A stretch of DNA of 32,857 nt from Acidobacteriota bacterium. Lineage in GTDB: Bacteria; Acidobacteriota; Terriglobia; Terriglobales; Acidobacteriaceae. Below are positions 25,270-32,857 of this stretch, in pieces. The notes below the pieces were generated by a model. It worked only from the letters and a program-made list of their open reading frames with translations. It was not told the DNA's origin and did no database searches. The translations under genes were made by a program, and so were the position numbers. The stretch spans positions 1-32,857 of the forward strand of contig JAJYFB010000013.1 in the NCBI GenBank assembly GCA_021785495.1, written 5' to 3'. Each line of letters starts with the position of its first letter. Position 1 is the stretch's first letter.

Positions 25270-25713
25270 ATGGAACGAATGCTGGCCACACCGGCCGACG
25301 CCGAGATCATTCTGAAGCTCTACGAACTGCGCACCGAGGCCGTCATGCGCCAGGCGCGGGCCTGGATGCTGAGCGAGTTCTGGCCGGAAACGGCCGAAGA
25401 GTACTTTGCCGTCGCCAACAACTACGCCGATCCGCACAACGCCTGGCTGCGGCAGGTGCTCAGCTACTGGGAGATGGCGGCGACGCTGGTTTTGCACGGC
25501 GCGGTCTCCGCCGAGCTGTTTGTCGATTGCAACGGCGAAGGATTTTACTATCTGGCGAAATTTGCGCACATTCTTGATGCAATCCGAGCGCAGAATCCGG
25601 CCTTTTTTGCTCGCACGCTGGAGGTGATCGAGCGGTTTTCCAGCGCGGCGCAGCGCTACGAGGCGATGCTCAAGCGCATCCAGGCGGTGCGGGCCGCGCG
25701 CGCGGGCAGGTAG
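25270..25713 (+). CDS. Conserved small protein, function unknown
   Basis: A 147-residue, mostly helical, acidic cytoplasmic protein with many aromatic residues and no signal peptide or membrane segment. I do not recognise the family. The core (about residues 10-120) alternates helices rich in Leu, Glu and Tyr, for example ILKLYELRTEAVMRQARAWM, WLRQVLSYWEMAATLVLHG and FYYLAKFAHILDAIRA. ATG 25270 is chosen because GGAG lies nine bases before it. ATG 25249 in frame lies in the hairpin region and has only TAGG before it. Codon pattern is typical of the genome, which argues for a real gene. It follows the pseudogene and precedes a DUF427 gene by 279 bp. Confidence 0.72.
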   Translation: MERMLATPADAEIILKLYELRTEAVMRQARAWMLSEFWPETAEEYFAVANNYADPHNAWLRQVLSYWEMAATLVLHGAVSAELFVDCNGEGFYYLAKFAHILDAIRAQNPAFFARTLEVIERFSSAAQRYEAMLKRIQAVRAARAGR

Positions 25714-25992
25714 CCGCCGCACGGCGCAGCAGGAACGCTACGGCGGCGCGGTTTCCTCAGCAGGCGCGGCGTAAGCGCTGGAGCGTGCGCACACGCACCG
25801 TCCGGCAGGCGTCGCGAACCGCAGCCGCGAGAAGCGGACGGGGGTGGCAGCCGGAATTTTTTTGCGTCTGTCTCCCGTTTTGGCTCGTCATGCCGCCCAA
25901 AGTCTGCTAGTGTCATATCGGCTCCTTTTGCCGGTCCGGGCATTTGCTGCGCCGGAACCGGGGGGGAACGATTCAAAACAACCGGAAAATCG

Positions 25993-26277
25993 ATGGCGCG
26001 AGCAATTTGGAACGGCAGAACGATCGCGGAAAGCGATCGGATTGTGGAGATGGATGGAACCGTCTTCTTTCCCGAATCCAGCCTCCAGCGGGAGTATTTT
26101 CGGACCAGCAGCACCACCTCGACCGATCCCGCCAACGGGCTGAAGCGGTACCTGACCGTGGTGATCGACGGGCAGGACAATCAGGACGCCGCCTGGTATT
26201 ATCCCGATCCCAAGCCCATGGCGCGTAAAGTGAAAGGGCACATCGCCTTCTGGCGCGGCGTGGAAGTGGAGAAGTAA
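25993..26277 (+). CDS. DUF427 domain protein
   Basis: A 94-residue protein covering the whole DUF427 domain: AIWNGRTIAESDRIVEMDG at the N-terminus, YFPESSLQREYF-type block (FFPESSLQREYFRTS), then DAAWYYPDPKPMA and IAFWRGVEVEK at the C-terminus. The family forms a small beta-barrel of uncertain function. The central Cys-Pro-Trp often seen in relatives is absent here (STDPANGLKRY). ATG 25993 begins the domain exactly; the ribosome site is weak. The 279 bp before it (25714-25992) show nothing I can identify. Confidence 0.9.
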   Translation: MARAIWNGRTIAESDRIVEMDGTVFFPESSLQREYFRTSSTTSTDPANGLKRYLTVVIDGQDNQDAAWYYPDPKPMARKVKGHIAFWRGVEVEK

Positions 26278-26493
26278 CGCGCGCGCGTAACGGCGCGCCC
26301 GGAGGCGCATCGGCGAGAAGCGGCTGCCCCGGAGGGGCGCAGGAGCCTCGCGCATCCGCGGCTGGCCCTTCCGCTGCGGGGCATTTTTCCGCCGGTCCCC
26401 GGCAAACGACCTTCTCCACTCCTCCTGTTTCCGCGTCAAATCCGACGAGCTTCCAATCCTGACGCGGGTATACTAGGAGCAGGCCAAGCCTCG

Positions 26494-26518
26494 AAAGCCC
26501 CCGCGCAGGGGGCTTTTT
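26494..26518. terminator. Intrinsic terminator hairpin
   Basis: AAAGCCCCC (26494-26502) pairs perfectly with GGGGGCTTT (26508-26516) over a five-base loop, followed by further T. It ends transcription from the DUF427 side and lies 55 bp before dxs. The A-run on the other side would let it work on the minus strand too. The rest of 26278-26493 is GC-rich with nothing identifiable. Confidence 0.78.
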
Positions 26519-26573
26519 GGCGCGATGGGGAATCGACCCGGAGCAGGGGCGACACCCTGGAAAGAGGAAGAAG

Positions 26574-28460
26574 ATGGGAACCTTGCTGGAGTCCATTCAG
26601 TCGCCAGCCGACGTCAAGCGGCTGAACTTCTCCGAACTGGACGCGCTGGCCGGCGAGCTGCGCGCGTTTATCATCCAGACCCTTGCGAAGACGGGCGGCC
26701 ATCTCGGCCCCAATCTCGGCGTGGTCGAGCTGACGCTGGCCCTCCACGCGGTTTTCTCGACGCCCGAAGACAAGATTCTCTTCGACGTGAGCCACCAGGG
26801 ATACATTCACAAGATTCTCACCGGCCGCCGCGAGCGTTTTGCGACCATCCGCCAGCCGGGCGGGCTGAACGGCTTCCTGCTGCGCACCGAAAGCGAGCAC
26901 GATTGCTACGGCGCGGGCCACGCGGGCACGGCGCTTTCGGCCGCGCTGGGCATGGCCGTGGCGCGCGATCTGGCCGGCGGCCGCGAGCATGTCGTCGCTG
27001 TGGCTGGCGACGCCGCCTTCACCAACGGCGTCACCTTCGAGGCGCTGAATAACATCGCCGCGCAGACCCGGCGCATGATCGTCGTGCTCAACGACAACGA
27101 GTGGTCGATCGACCGCAACGTGGGCGCGGTGGCGCGCTACTTTCATCGCATCGTCGCCAACGAGCGCTATCAGCATCTGCACGACAAGGCCGCGCATCTG
27201 GTCGAGCGCTTTGGCGGCAAGACGGCCGTCAAAGTCATGCGCCGCGCCGAAGAAGCCGCCAAAAGCATGCTCTGGCCTTCGATCCTCTTCGAGGAGTTTG
27301 GCCTGGACTACTTCGGCCCCATCGACGGCCACAACCTTCCGCTGCTGGTCGAAACCTTCAAGTTTCTCAAGACCCTCGACCATCCGGTGCTGCTGCACGT
27401 GCTCACGCAAAAGGGCCGCGGCTTTCAGCCGGCGCTCGACGGGCAGAAGAAGTTTCACGGCCTGGGGCCGTACGATCCGGAGACCGGCCAGACGCCCGAC
27501 GGCTCGGCGACGTACGCCGAGGTCTTCGCCAAAACCCTCACCGATCTGGCCACGAAGGACGAGCGCATCGTCGCCATTACGGCGGCCATGCCCAACGGCA
27601 CCGGCCTCGATCACTTCCGCCCGCACCATCCGAAGCGCACCTTCGACGTGGGCATCGCCGAGGAGCACGCGGTGGTCTTTGCCGCGGGCATGGCCACGCG
27701 CGGCTTCCGCCCGGTCTGCGCCATCTACTCCACCTTTCTGCAGCGCGCCTTCGATCCCATCGTGCACGATGTCTGCCTGCAGAAGCTGCCGGTGGTCTTC
27801 GCGATGGATCGCGCCGGGCTCTCCGGCGACGACGGGCCCACGCATCACGGCCTGTTCGACATCGCCTACCTGCGCGGCATTCCCGATCTCGTGCTGATGT
27901 CGCCCAGGGACGAGGACGAACTGGCCGACATGCTGAAAACCGCGCTCGACCTGCCCGGCCCAAGCGCCATTCGCTATCCGCGCGGCACGGTGGCTGGCGT
28001 GGCGCGCAAGCCCGAACCGCACGCGCTCGTCCCCGGCAAGGCCGAAGTGCTCACCGACGGCTCCGACGTCGCCATCTTCAGCCTCGGTCCGATGGTCGGG
28101 CTCGCGCGGGAGCTGGCCGCGATGATCGAGCGCGACGGCGACTCGGCCGCCCTCATCAACGCCCGCTTCATCAAGCCGCTCGACCACGCGCTGATTGAGC
28201 ACTATGCCAAGCGCGTCGCCGCCTTTGTCACCTTTGAAGACCATGGAAAGATGGGCGGTTTCGGCTCGGCGGTTGTCGAGGCTCTCGATGAGATGGGACT
28301 GGCCGTTCCCGTCGTGCGCATCGGCTGGCCCGACCAGTTCATCGAGCACGGCAAGGTGGAGGAACTCCGCGCGCGATACGGCCTCACGGCCGAGGCCGCC
28401 TATGCCCAGGTGGCGCCGCTGCTCGCCAGCCGACGCCGCTCTCGGCTGGCGGCAAGCTGA
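26574..28460 (+). CDS. dxs: 1-deoxy-D-xylulose-5-phosphate synthase
   Basis: Thiamine-diphosphate enzyme joining pyruvate and glyceraldehyde-3-phosphate, the first step of the MEP isoprenoid pathway; cytoplasmic. GGHLGPNLGVVELTLALH, SHQGYIHKILTGR and LNDNEWSID mark the TPP domain. The proposed catalytic Glu363 lies in DVGIAEEHAVVFAAG. DRAGLSGDDGPTHHGLFD and the transketolase C-terminal domain complete it. The 628 residues match the family. Deviations are GDA (145-147) instead of the TPP motif GDG, and ECDCYGAGH-like SEHDCYGAGHAG where SEHDAFGTGHSS is usual, suggesting a divergent DXS clade. ATG 26574 has AAGAGGAAG just upstream; an earlier in-frame ATG at 26517 overlaps the terminator. Confidence 0.95.
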   Translation: MGTLLESIQSPADVKRLNFSELDALAGELRAFIIQTLAKTGGHLGPNLGVVELTLALHAVFSTPEDKILFDVSHQGYIHKILTGRRERFATIRQPGGLNGFLLRTESEHDCYGAGHAGTALSAALGMAVARDLAGGREHVVAVAGDAAFTNGVTFEALNNIAAQTRRMIVVLNDNEWSIDRNVGAVARYFHRIVANERYQHLHDKAAHLVERFGGKTAVKVMRRAEEAAKSMLWPSILFEEFGLDYFGPIDGHNLPLLVETFKFLKTLDHPVLLHVLTQKGRGFQPALDGQKKFHGLGPYDPETGQTPDGSATYAEVFAKTLTDLATKDERIVAITAAMPNGTGLDHFRPHHPKRTFDVGIAEEHAVVFAAGMATRGFRPVCAIYSTFLQRAFDPIVHDVCLQKLPVVFAMDRAGLSGDDGPTHHGLFDIAYLRGIPDLVLMSPRDEDELADMLKTALDLPGPSAIRYPRGTVAGVARKPEPHALVPGKAEVLTDGSDVAIFSLGPMVGLARELAAMIERDGDSAALINARFIKPLDHALIEHYAKRVAAFVTFEDHGKMGGFGSAVVEALDEMGLAVPVVRIGWPDQFIEHGKVEELRARYGLTAEAAYAQVAPLLASRRRSRLAAS

Positions 28461-28510
28461 ACGAGTTGAAGCGCTTCGCTGTGCGAAAATGCCATCAGGC
28501 CCCTTTTGCG

Positions 28511-29965
28511 ATGCGAATTGCACGATTTTCTTTCGTTCTGGTCTGCGCCATCGCCTGGAACTCCGTTGCGGCCCGTCCGCAGCCTGCGCAGCCGGCGCCA
28601 TTGGCGCTGGTGGGCGGAACGGTGGTCGATGTCTCCAACTGGGGACGCTCGGCCAACGACATTCCCGGCGCAGTCGTCCTCATCGAGGACAACAAGATCG
28701 TTGCCGTGGGCCTGGCCGGCCAGGTGCCCATCCCGAAGGGCGCGCGCGTCCTCGATTGCACGGGGAAGTTTCTCATTCCCGGCCTGGTCGATGGCTATGC
28801 GGGCATGAACTCGCAGGCTCAGGCCAACGCCAATCTCTACATGGGCGTCACCACGGTGGTGGCGCACGCCGACAAGGAACGCGGCTTCATCGACTTCGGC
28901 GCCCATCCCTCGCCGCACATCTACCCCATCGACTCGGTCGGCGTCACCGACAACTGGAGCCTGCTGGCGCGCCAGCCCGCCTGGGTCTCGAAGCTGCGCG
29001 AGGGCCCGCATCCCACGGAGCTCAGCCCCCAGGACGCGGCCCGGCAGATGGCCGATGCGGCGCGGATGGGAACGCGCGTGCTGCTGCTGCCGCCGCATCT
29101 GACCGCGGCCAACTCGCAGTGGATTATCGCCCGCGCGCATCAACTGGGCCTGGTCACCTACGGCATTTTCGTCTCGACGCCCTACCGCGTTGGCGTCGAA
29201 GCCGGCGTGGACGCGCTGCCGCGCATGGATCGCTATATTCTGGGCTCGATTCCCGACGAATTGCAACAGCCGCTGATCGACGATGCCGACGGCTCGGCCA
29301 CCGCGACGGCCTATGACTACGCCGAGCACGTTTCGCCCACCGACCGGCGTCTGCTCAATTACGCCCAGTTCCTGGCCGCGCATCACGCGGCGCTGATGCC
29401 GGCCCTGAGCCTTTACTACGCCAACCTGCCCGAGCATCGCAACCTGTGGAAGGAACCGGCCGCATCGCTGCTCGATCCCAGCAGCATGTTTCATCCCACC
29501 GACCCGGCCAGCGGCGAGATGCTCTATCCGCTGCCGGCCTGGTCGCGTCATCTTCCAGTCATGGCGCAGCGATGGATGGAAGAAGACCTGCAAAAGAAGG
29601 CCGGCGTCCATGCGCTACGCCTCTGGCGCATCAACCAGAGCCTCTTCGCGGCGATGCCGCACTACCTGGCCGCCTCCGGCGCCGACGCCATGGGCACGAT
29701 GCCCGGCATTTCGCTCGACACCGAACTGGATCTGCTGGTGCGCATGGGCCTTTCGCCGCGCGAGGCGCTGGCCGCCGCCACGAACAACTACGCCTTGCAG
29801 TTCGGATGGAACGAACTGGGCCTGATCGCCGCCGGCCGCCGCGCCGACATTCTCATTCTCGACGCCGATCCCACCGCCAGCGTCTGGAATGCGCGCCGCA
29901 TCTCCACCATCGTTCTCGACGGCGAGCCGCTGGACCGTGGCGCGCTTCTGCGCCTGCGGCGATAG
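28511..29965 (+). CDS. Secreted amidohydrolase-fold protein lacking metal ligands
   Basis: A signal peptide (ARFSFVLVCAIAWNSVAA) precedes a composite amidohydrolase/imidazolonepropionase-type domain: LVGGTVVDVSN, GKFLIPGLVDGY and the C-terminal GLSPREALAAATNNYALQFGW plus GRRADILILDADPT. The usual HxH motif after PGL(V/I)D is replaced by GYAGM (residues 94-98 read DGYAG), and the later metal-binding histidines of strands 5 and 6 are not evident (TYGIFVS, DALPRM). The active-site Asp may survive in SGADAMG. It is therefore probably not a normal zinc hydrolase: a pseudoenzyme or a protein with a changed site. ATG 28511 is chosen by the signal peptide; TTG 28466 is the longer option. It follows dxs by 50 bp and may be cotranscribed. 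Confidence 0.88.
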   Translation: MRIARFSFVLVCAIAWNSVAARPQPAQPAPLALVGGTVVDVSNWGRSANDIPGAVVLIEDNKIVAVGLAGQVPIPKGARVLDCTGKFLIPGLVDGYAGMNSQAQANANLYMGVTTVVAHADKERGFIDFGAHPSPHIYPIDSVGVTDNWSLLARQPAWVSKLREGPHPTELSPQDAARQMADAARMGTRVLLLPPHLTAANSQWIIARAHQLGLVTYGIFVSTPYRVGVEAGVDALPRMDRYILGSIPDELQQPLIDDADGSATATAYDYAEHVSPTDRRLLNYAQFLAAHHAALMPALSLYYANLPEHRNLWKEPAASLLDPSSMFHPTDPASGEMLYPLPAWSRHLPVMAQRWMEEDLQKKAGVHALRLWRINQSLFAAMPHYLAASGADAMGTMPGISLDTELDLLVRMGLSPREALAAATNNYALQFGWNELGLIAAGRRADILILDADPTASVWNARRISTIVLDGEPLDRGALLRLRR

Positions 29966-30031
29966 CGATTCAACCGCTGGCATCCTTGCGAGGCGAGCAC
30001 CGGCAACGCGGTCCCCGTTCTTTGCGCCTCA

Positions 30032-30274
30032 GGGCAAACGCATTTCAGCTTGCGGGATGATTTTGTTTTGCAAGGGCACGGCTTCAGCCGTGCCGTAGAC
30101 ATACTCGGATGAATGTTTGCGGCCTTTCGGCCCTGCGGGATGGGTTCTGCATCCCAAAAACATCCCTCGGCGGCTCAAGCCGGACCGTTTTTCGCGCCAC
30201 GTTTCGGCACGGCTGAAGCCGTGCCCTTTCCAAGCTGTTCCGGGCGGCAATGCGAAATCCAAATGCGTTTGCCC
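30032..30274. mobile_element. 243-bp MITE-like element, copy 2 with insertion
   Basis: Same 14-bp termini as the copy at 5172-5283 (GGGCAAACGCATTT at 30032-30045, AAATGCGTTTGCCC at 30261-30274). The left arm to GGCACGGCTTCAGCCGTGCC (30075-30094) and the right arm from GGCACGGCTGAAGCCGTGCC (30206-30225) match the two halves of copy 1, but about 111 bp separate them, including a smaller hairpin region. Flanking 11-bp repeats CTTTGCGCCTC (30020-30030) and CTTTGTGCCTC (30277-30287) differ at one base. Confidence 0.72.
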
Positions 30275-30735
30275 TGCTTTGTGCCTCGTGTCACATGACG
30301 TTCACAATTGCAGTGTGATAGCAGCCCCTGTTTGGTGAGGCGCGGGGCGAAGATTCCTCCTGATCTCCGCCCGCGCGCCCGGGATCCGAGCCCGAGGCCT
30401 CCGCATGGACGAGGAAGACGGCAGACCGGGAGCCCTATCCCGGCAAATCGGCCACGCGAACGCCCCGGCGGGCGTCCTTCTTCCATCCCTGCTCGAAAAT
30501 TTCCGTGCGATCTCTTCTCGCGTCTGCGACGGGAAACGTCTCTACGGGACTAAAGCCCCGTTGCCTTCACGCACCCCTCGGCCCGGCCACAGCCGCGCTC
30601 TTGTTCCAGAGCTTCTTCAATCGGGTTTTTCCGCAACCGCTGAAGCCGCGCCTGTTCAAAACACCATCGATGTTCCCGTTTTCAGCGGCCGGCGCTTGGC
30701 CGCCGGCTCCGATCTCAACCAAGGAGTGACGCACC
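30275..30735. other. Gene-free stretch before the EF-G-like gene
   Basis: No open frame here resembles a protein: frames are short and arginine/proline-rich. It holds a hairpin-like CGGGACTAAAGCCCCG segment near 30546 and AACCGCTGAAGCCGCG near 30635, degenerate relatives of the GGCTTCAGCC repeats. The last bases contain the AAGGAG ribosome site (30720-30725) of the next gene. I could not place a promoter with confidence. Confidence 0.55.
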
Positions 30736-32832
30736 ATGAAAACCTACCAGGGAAGTGAGATTCGCAACGTAGCTGTAGTGGGGCATGCGCACAGCGGCAA
30801 GACCACGCTCATTGCCGCTCTGCTGCATGCCGCCAGGATGACGCCCACCCAGGGCCGCGTGGAAGACGGCACGGCCCCCACCGCCTACGACGAAGAGGAA
30901 GTCGCCCGCGGCATCACCATGCAGAACGCCCTCGCCTTTGCCGAGTGGCAGGGCGCGAAGATCAATTTTGTCGATACGCCCGGCTTTCATATGTTCACGC
31001 ACGAGGCTCGCGCCGCGCTCTTCCCGGTCGAATCGGCCGTCGTGGTGGTCAACGCGCAGAACGGCGTCGAGCCGGTCACCGAGCGCGTCTGGAAGTTTGC
31101 CGAAGAGGCCAATCTGCCGCGCATCGTCCTCGTCAACCAGATGGACCATCCCAAGGCCGGCGGCGGAGGCGGCCTGAACGCCCTGCTCGACGACCTGGCC
31201 GAGCGCTGGGGCCGCAGTTGCGTTCCCGTGCAGTTGCCCATTGTGGACGCCAACGGCTTTCATGGCGTTGTCGATCTGGTCACCATGCAGGCCTACACGT
31301 ACACGCCCGGCGGCGATGGTCGCGGCAAGGTCTCGGCCGAGATTCCCCCGTCGCTCGTGGCCGACGCCAAGACGCGCCATGAGGCGCTGGTCGAGCTGGT
31401 GGCCGAGGGCAAGGACGAACTGATGGAGGAGTTCTTCGAGAAGGGCACCATCCCCGAAGAGCATCTCATCGCCGCGCTGCACGAGGCCATCCGCGAGGAC
31501 CGCATCTTCCCGGTGCTCTTCGCCAGCGGCCTGGCGAACATGGCGCTCGACCATCTTCTGGACTTCATCAAGGACTACGCGCCCGCGCCCACCGAGCGCG
31601 CGCCCATTGCCGGCGCAGCCGAAGGCGTCGCGCGCAAGGTGGACGACGCCGAGCCGGCCACGGCCGTCGTCTTCAAGACCATGAGCGATCCCTTTGCCGG
31701 CCGCATCAGCTTTTTCAAGGTCGTCGGCGGCGTCATCCACAACGATGCCGCCCTCGAAAACTTCACCCGGCGCAGCGCGGAGAAGCTGGCGCACCTGAGC
31801 GTGATGCAGGGCCGCAAGGCGGTCGAGGTCGCCGAGTTGCACGCCGGCGACCTGGGCGCGGTGGCCAAGCTGCGCGACACGCTCACCGGCGACACGCTGG
31901 GCGTGAAAGGCGCGGAGTTCCAGGTCGCGCTCCTCGCCATGCCCGAGCCCGCGATGACTTACGCCATTGAGCCCAAGTCGCGCGCCGACGAGGACAAACT
32001 CGCTCCCGCCATTCACAAGCTGATGGAAGAGGATCTGCTGATCCGCTTCTTCCGCGACCCGCAGACCAACGAGTTTCTGATCGCCGGCGCGGGCCAGCCG
32101 CACATCGAGGCCATCGTCAGCCGGCTCAAGCGGCGCTATCACGCCGAGGTCACGCTGAAAGCCCCGAAGGTGCCCTATCGCGAGACCATCCGCGGCAAGG
32201 CCGACGCGCAGGGCCGCCACAAAAAGCAGTCCGGCGGCCACGGCCAGTTCGGCGACTGCAAGATCAAGATGGAGCCCCTGGCGCGCGGCGGCGGCTTCGA
32301 GTTCGTCAACGAAATCTTCGGCGGCGCCATTCCCCGCCAGTTTGTGCCCGCCGTCGAAAAGGGCATCGTCGAGTCGGCCGCGCGCGGCTATCTCGCCGGT
32401 TACCCGGTCGTCGACTTCAAGGTCACCGTCTACGACGGCAGCTATCACGACGTGGACTCGAACGAGCTGAGCTTCAAGACGGCCGGGCGCATCGCCTTTC
32501 GCAAAGCCATGGAACAGGCCAAGCCCTGCCTGCTGGAGCCGGTGATGAAGGTCGCCATCGAGGCCCCGGACGAGTTCGCCGGCGCGCTGATGGGCGATCT
32601 GAACTCGCGCCGCGGCCGCGTGCAGGGCATGGACACCAAGGGCCGCACCACGGTGATCAACGCCGAGGTGCCGATGGCCGAGATGCTCACCTACGGCACG
32701 CAGCTCACCTCGATGACCCAGGGCAAGGGCAGCTATCACATGGAGGTCGATCACTACGACGTCGTCCCGCAGCCCGTCGCCGAAAAGATTCTGGCCAACG
32801 CCAAGCGGCCGGTCGAGGAAGAGGAAGAGTAA
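30736..32832 (+). CDS. Elongation factor G-like translational GTPase (EF-G2 type)
   Basis: A 698-residue ribosome-associated GTPase with the five EF-G domains. G1 GHAHSGKT (residues 16-23), switch 1 RGITM (58-62), G3 DTPGF (80-84), G4 NQMD (134-137, normally NKMD). Domain II follows at about 290-385. Domain IV holds SGGHGQFGDCKI and the C-terminus has GRVQGMD and the MTQGKGSYHME motif. The initiation site AAGGAG lies ten bases before ATG 30736. It is not next to rpsL, rpsG or tuf, so it is probably the paralog (EF-G2-like) rather than the housekeeping fusA. The G4 Lys-to-Gln change may lower guanine specificity or affinity. Stop 32830-32832; only 25 bp remain in the window. Confidence 0.93.
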   Translation: MKTYQGSEIRNVAVVGHAHSGKTTLIAALLHAARMTPTQGRVEDGTAPTAYDEEEVARGITMQNALAFAEWQGAKINFVDTPGFHMFTHEARAALFPVESAVVVVNAQNGVEPVTERVWKFAEEANLPRIVLVNQMDHPKAGGGGGLNALLDDLAERWGRSCVPVQLPIVDANGFHGVVDLVTMQAYTYTPGGDGRGKVSAEIPPSLVADAKTRHEALVELVAEGKDELMEEFFEKGTIPEEHLIAALHEAIREDRIFPVLFASGLANMALDHLLDFIKDYAPAPTERAPIAGAAEGVARKVDDAEPATAVVFKTMSDPFAGRISFFKVVGGVIHNDAALENFTRRSAEKLAHLSVMQGRKAVEVAELHAGDLGAVAKLRDTLTGDTLGVKGAEFQVALLAMPEPAMTYAIEPKSRADEDKLAPAIHKLMEEDLLIRFFRDPQTNEFLIAGAGQPHIEAIVSRLKRRYHAEVTLKAPKVPYRETIRGKADAQGRHKKQSGGHGQFGDCKIKMEPLARGGGFEFVNEIFGGAIPRQFVPAVEKGIVESAARGYLAGYPVVDFKVTVYDGSYHDVDSNELSFKTAGRIAFRKAMEQAKPCLLEPVMKVAIEAPDEFAGALMGDLNSRRGRVQGMDTKGRTTVINAEVPMAEMLTYGTQLTSMTQGKGSYHMEVDHYDVVPQPVAEKILANAKRPVEEEEE

Positions 32833-32857
32833 CTGCCTGCGGCTTTAAGCGCGGCTG

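Noticed and set aside
26436-28601. Long minus-strand open frame (721 codons) opposite dxs
   Set aside because: Antisense shadow of dxs produced by codon bias; no family motif.
30405-30758. 117-codon plus-strand frame before the EF-G-like gene
   Set aside because: Composition looks non-coding, it overlaps the ribosome site and start of the next gene, and no motif is visible.
30715-32754. Long minus-strand open frame (679 codons) opposite the EF-G-like gene
   Set aside because: Mirror of a strongly conserved plus-strand protein; no domain signal of its own.

Overview
The window is GC-rich bacterial DNA, most likely from Acidobacteriota (class Terriglobia). The best evidence is four paralogous ~810-residue FtsX/MacB-type permeases of the kind known as acidobacterial duplicated orphan permeases (ADOP). 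Interspersed intergenic hairpin repeats with a GGCTTCAGCC core agree with this, as does the lack of a dominant codon-use break.

Layout. The left end (1-6.5 kb) holds the 5' part of a DUF2252 protein (minus strand), a secreted DPP-IV-type S9 peptidase (plus), a decayed ISAs1-type transposase, a KpsF/KdsD-type arabinose-5-phosphate isomerase (minus), a 112-bp MITE-like element and an OafA-type membrane acyltransferase (minus). From 6.8 to 24.7 kb lies the main system. One ADOP permease is transcribed leftwards. Divergent from it is a nine-gene rightward cluster: HlyD-type adaptor, ABC ATPase, ADOP, ADOP, ADOP, second ABC ATPase, TolC-type outer-membrane channel, NtrC-type response regulator and NtrB-type histidine kinase. 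Together these can form a complete inner-membrane/periplasm/outer-membrane MacAB-TolC-like machine with its own regulation. The adaptor gene is preceded by a perfect-spacing sigma-54 -24/-12 element, with a 9+9-bp inverted repeat about 130 bp upstream. The likely circuit is therefore kinase -> sigma-54 activator -> its own operon. The kinase has two membrane helices with almost no periplasmic loop, which suggests it senses the membrane or the transporter itself.

Right of the operon are a degraded FG-GAP/VCBS (CRTAC1/ASPIC-type) gene fragment, a small protein I do not recognise, a DUF427 protein, a strong intrinsic terminator, an atypical dxs (isoprenoid precursor synthesis), and a secreted amidohydrolase-fold protein that has lost its metal-binding histidines. 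A 770-bp gene-free stretch follows. It carries a second, larger copy of the MITE-like element, which like the first is flanked by 11-bp direct repeats. The window ends with an EF-G-like translational GTPase. No rRNA, tRNA, CRISPR array or prophage was seen.
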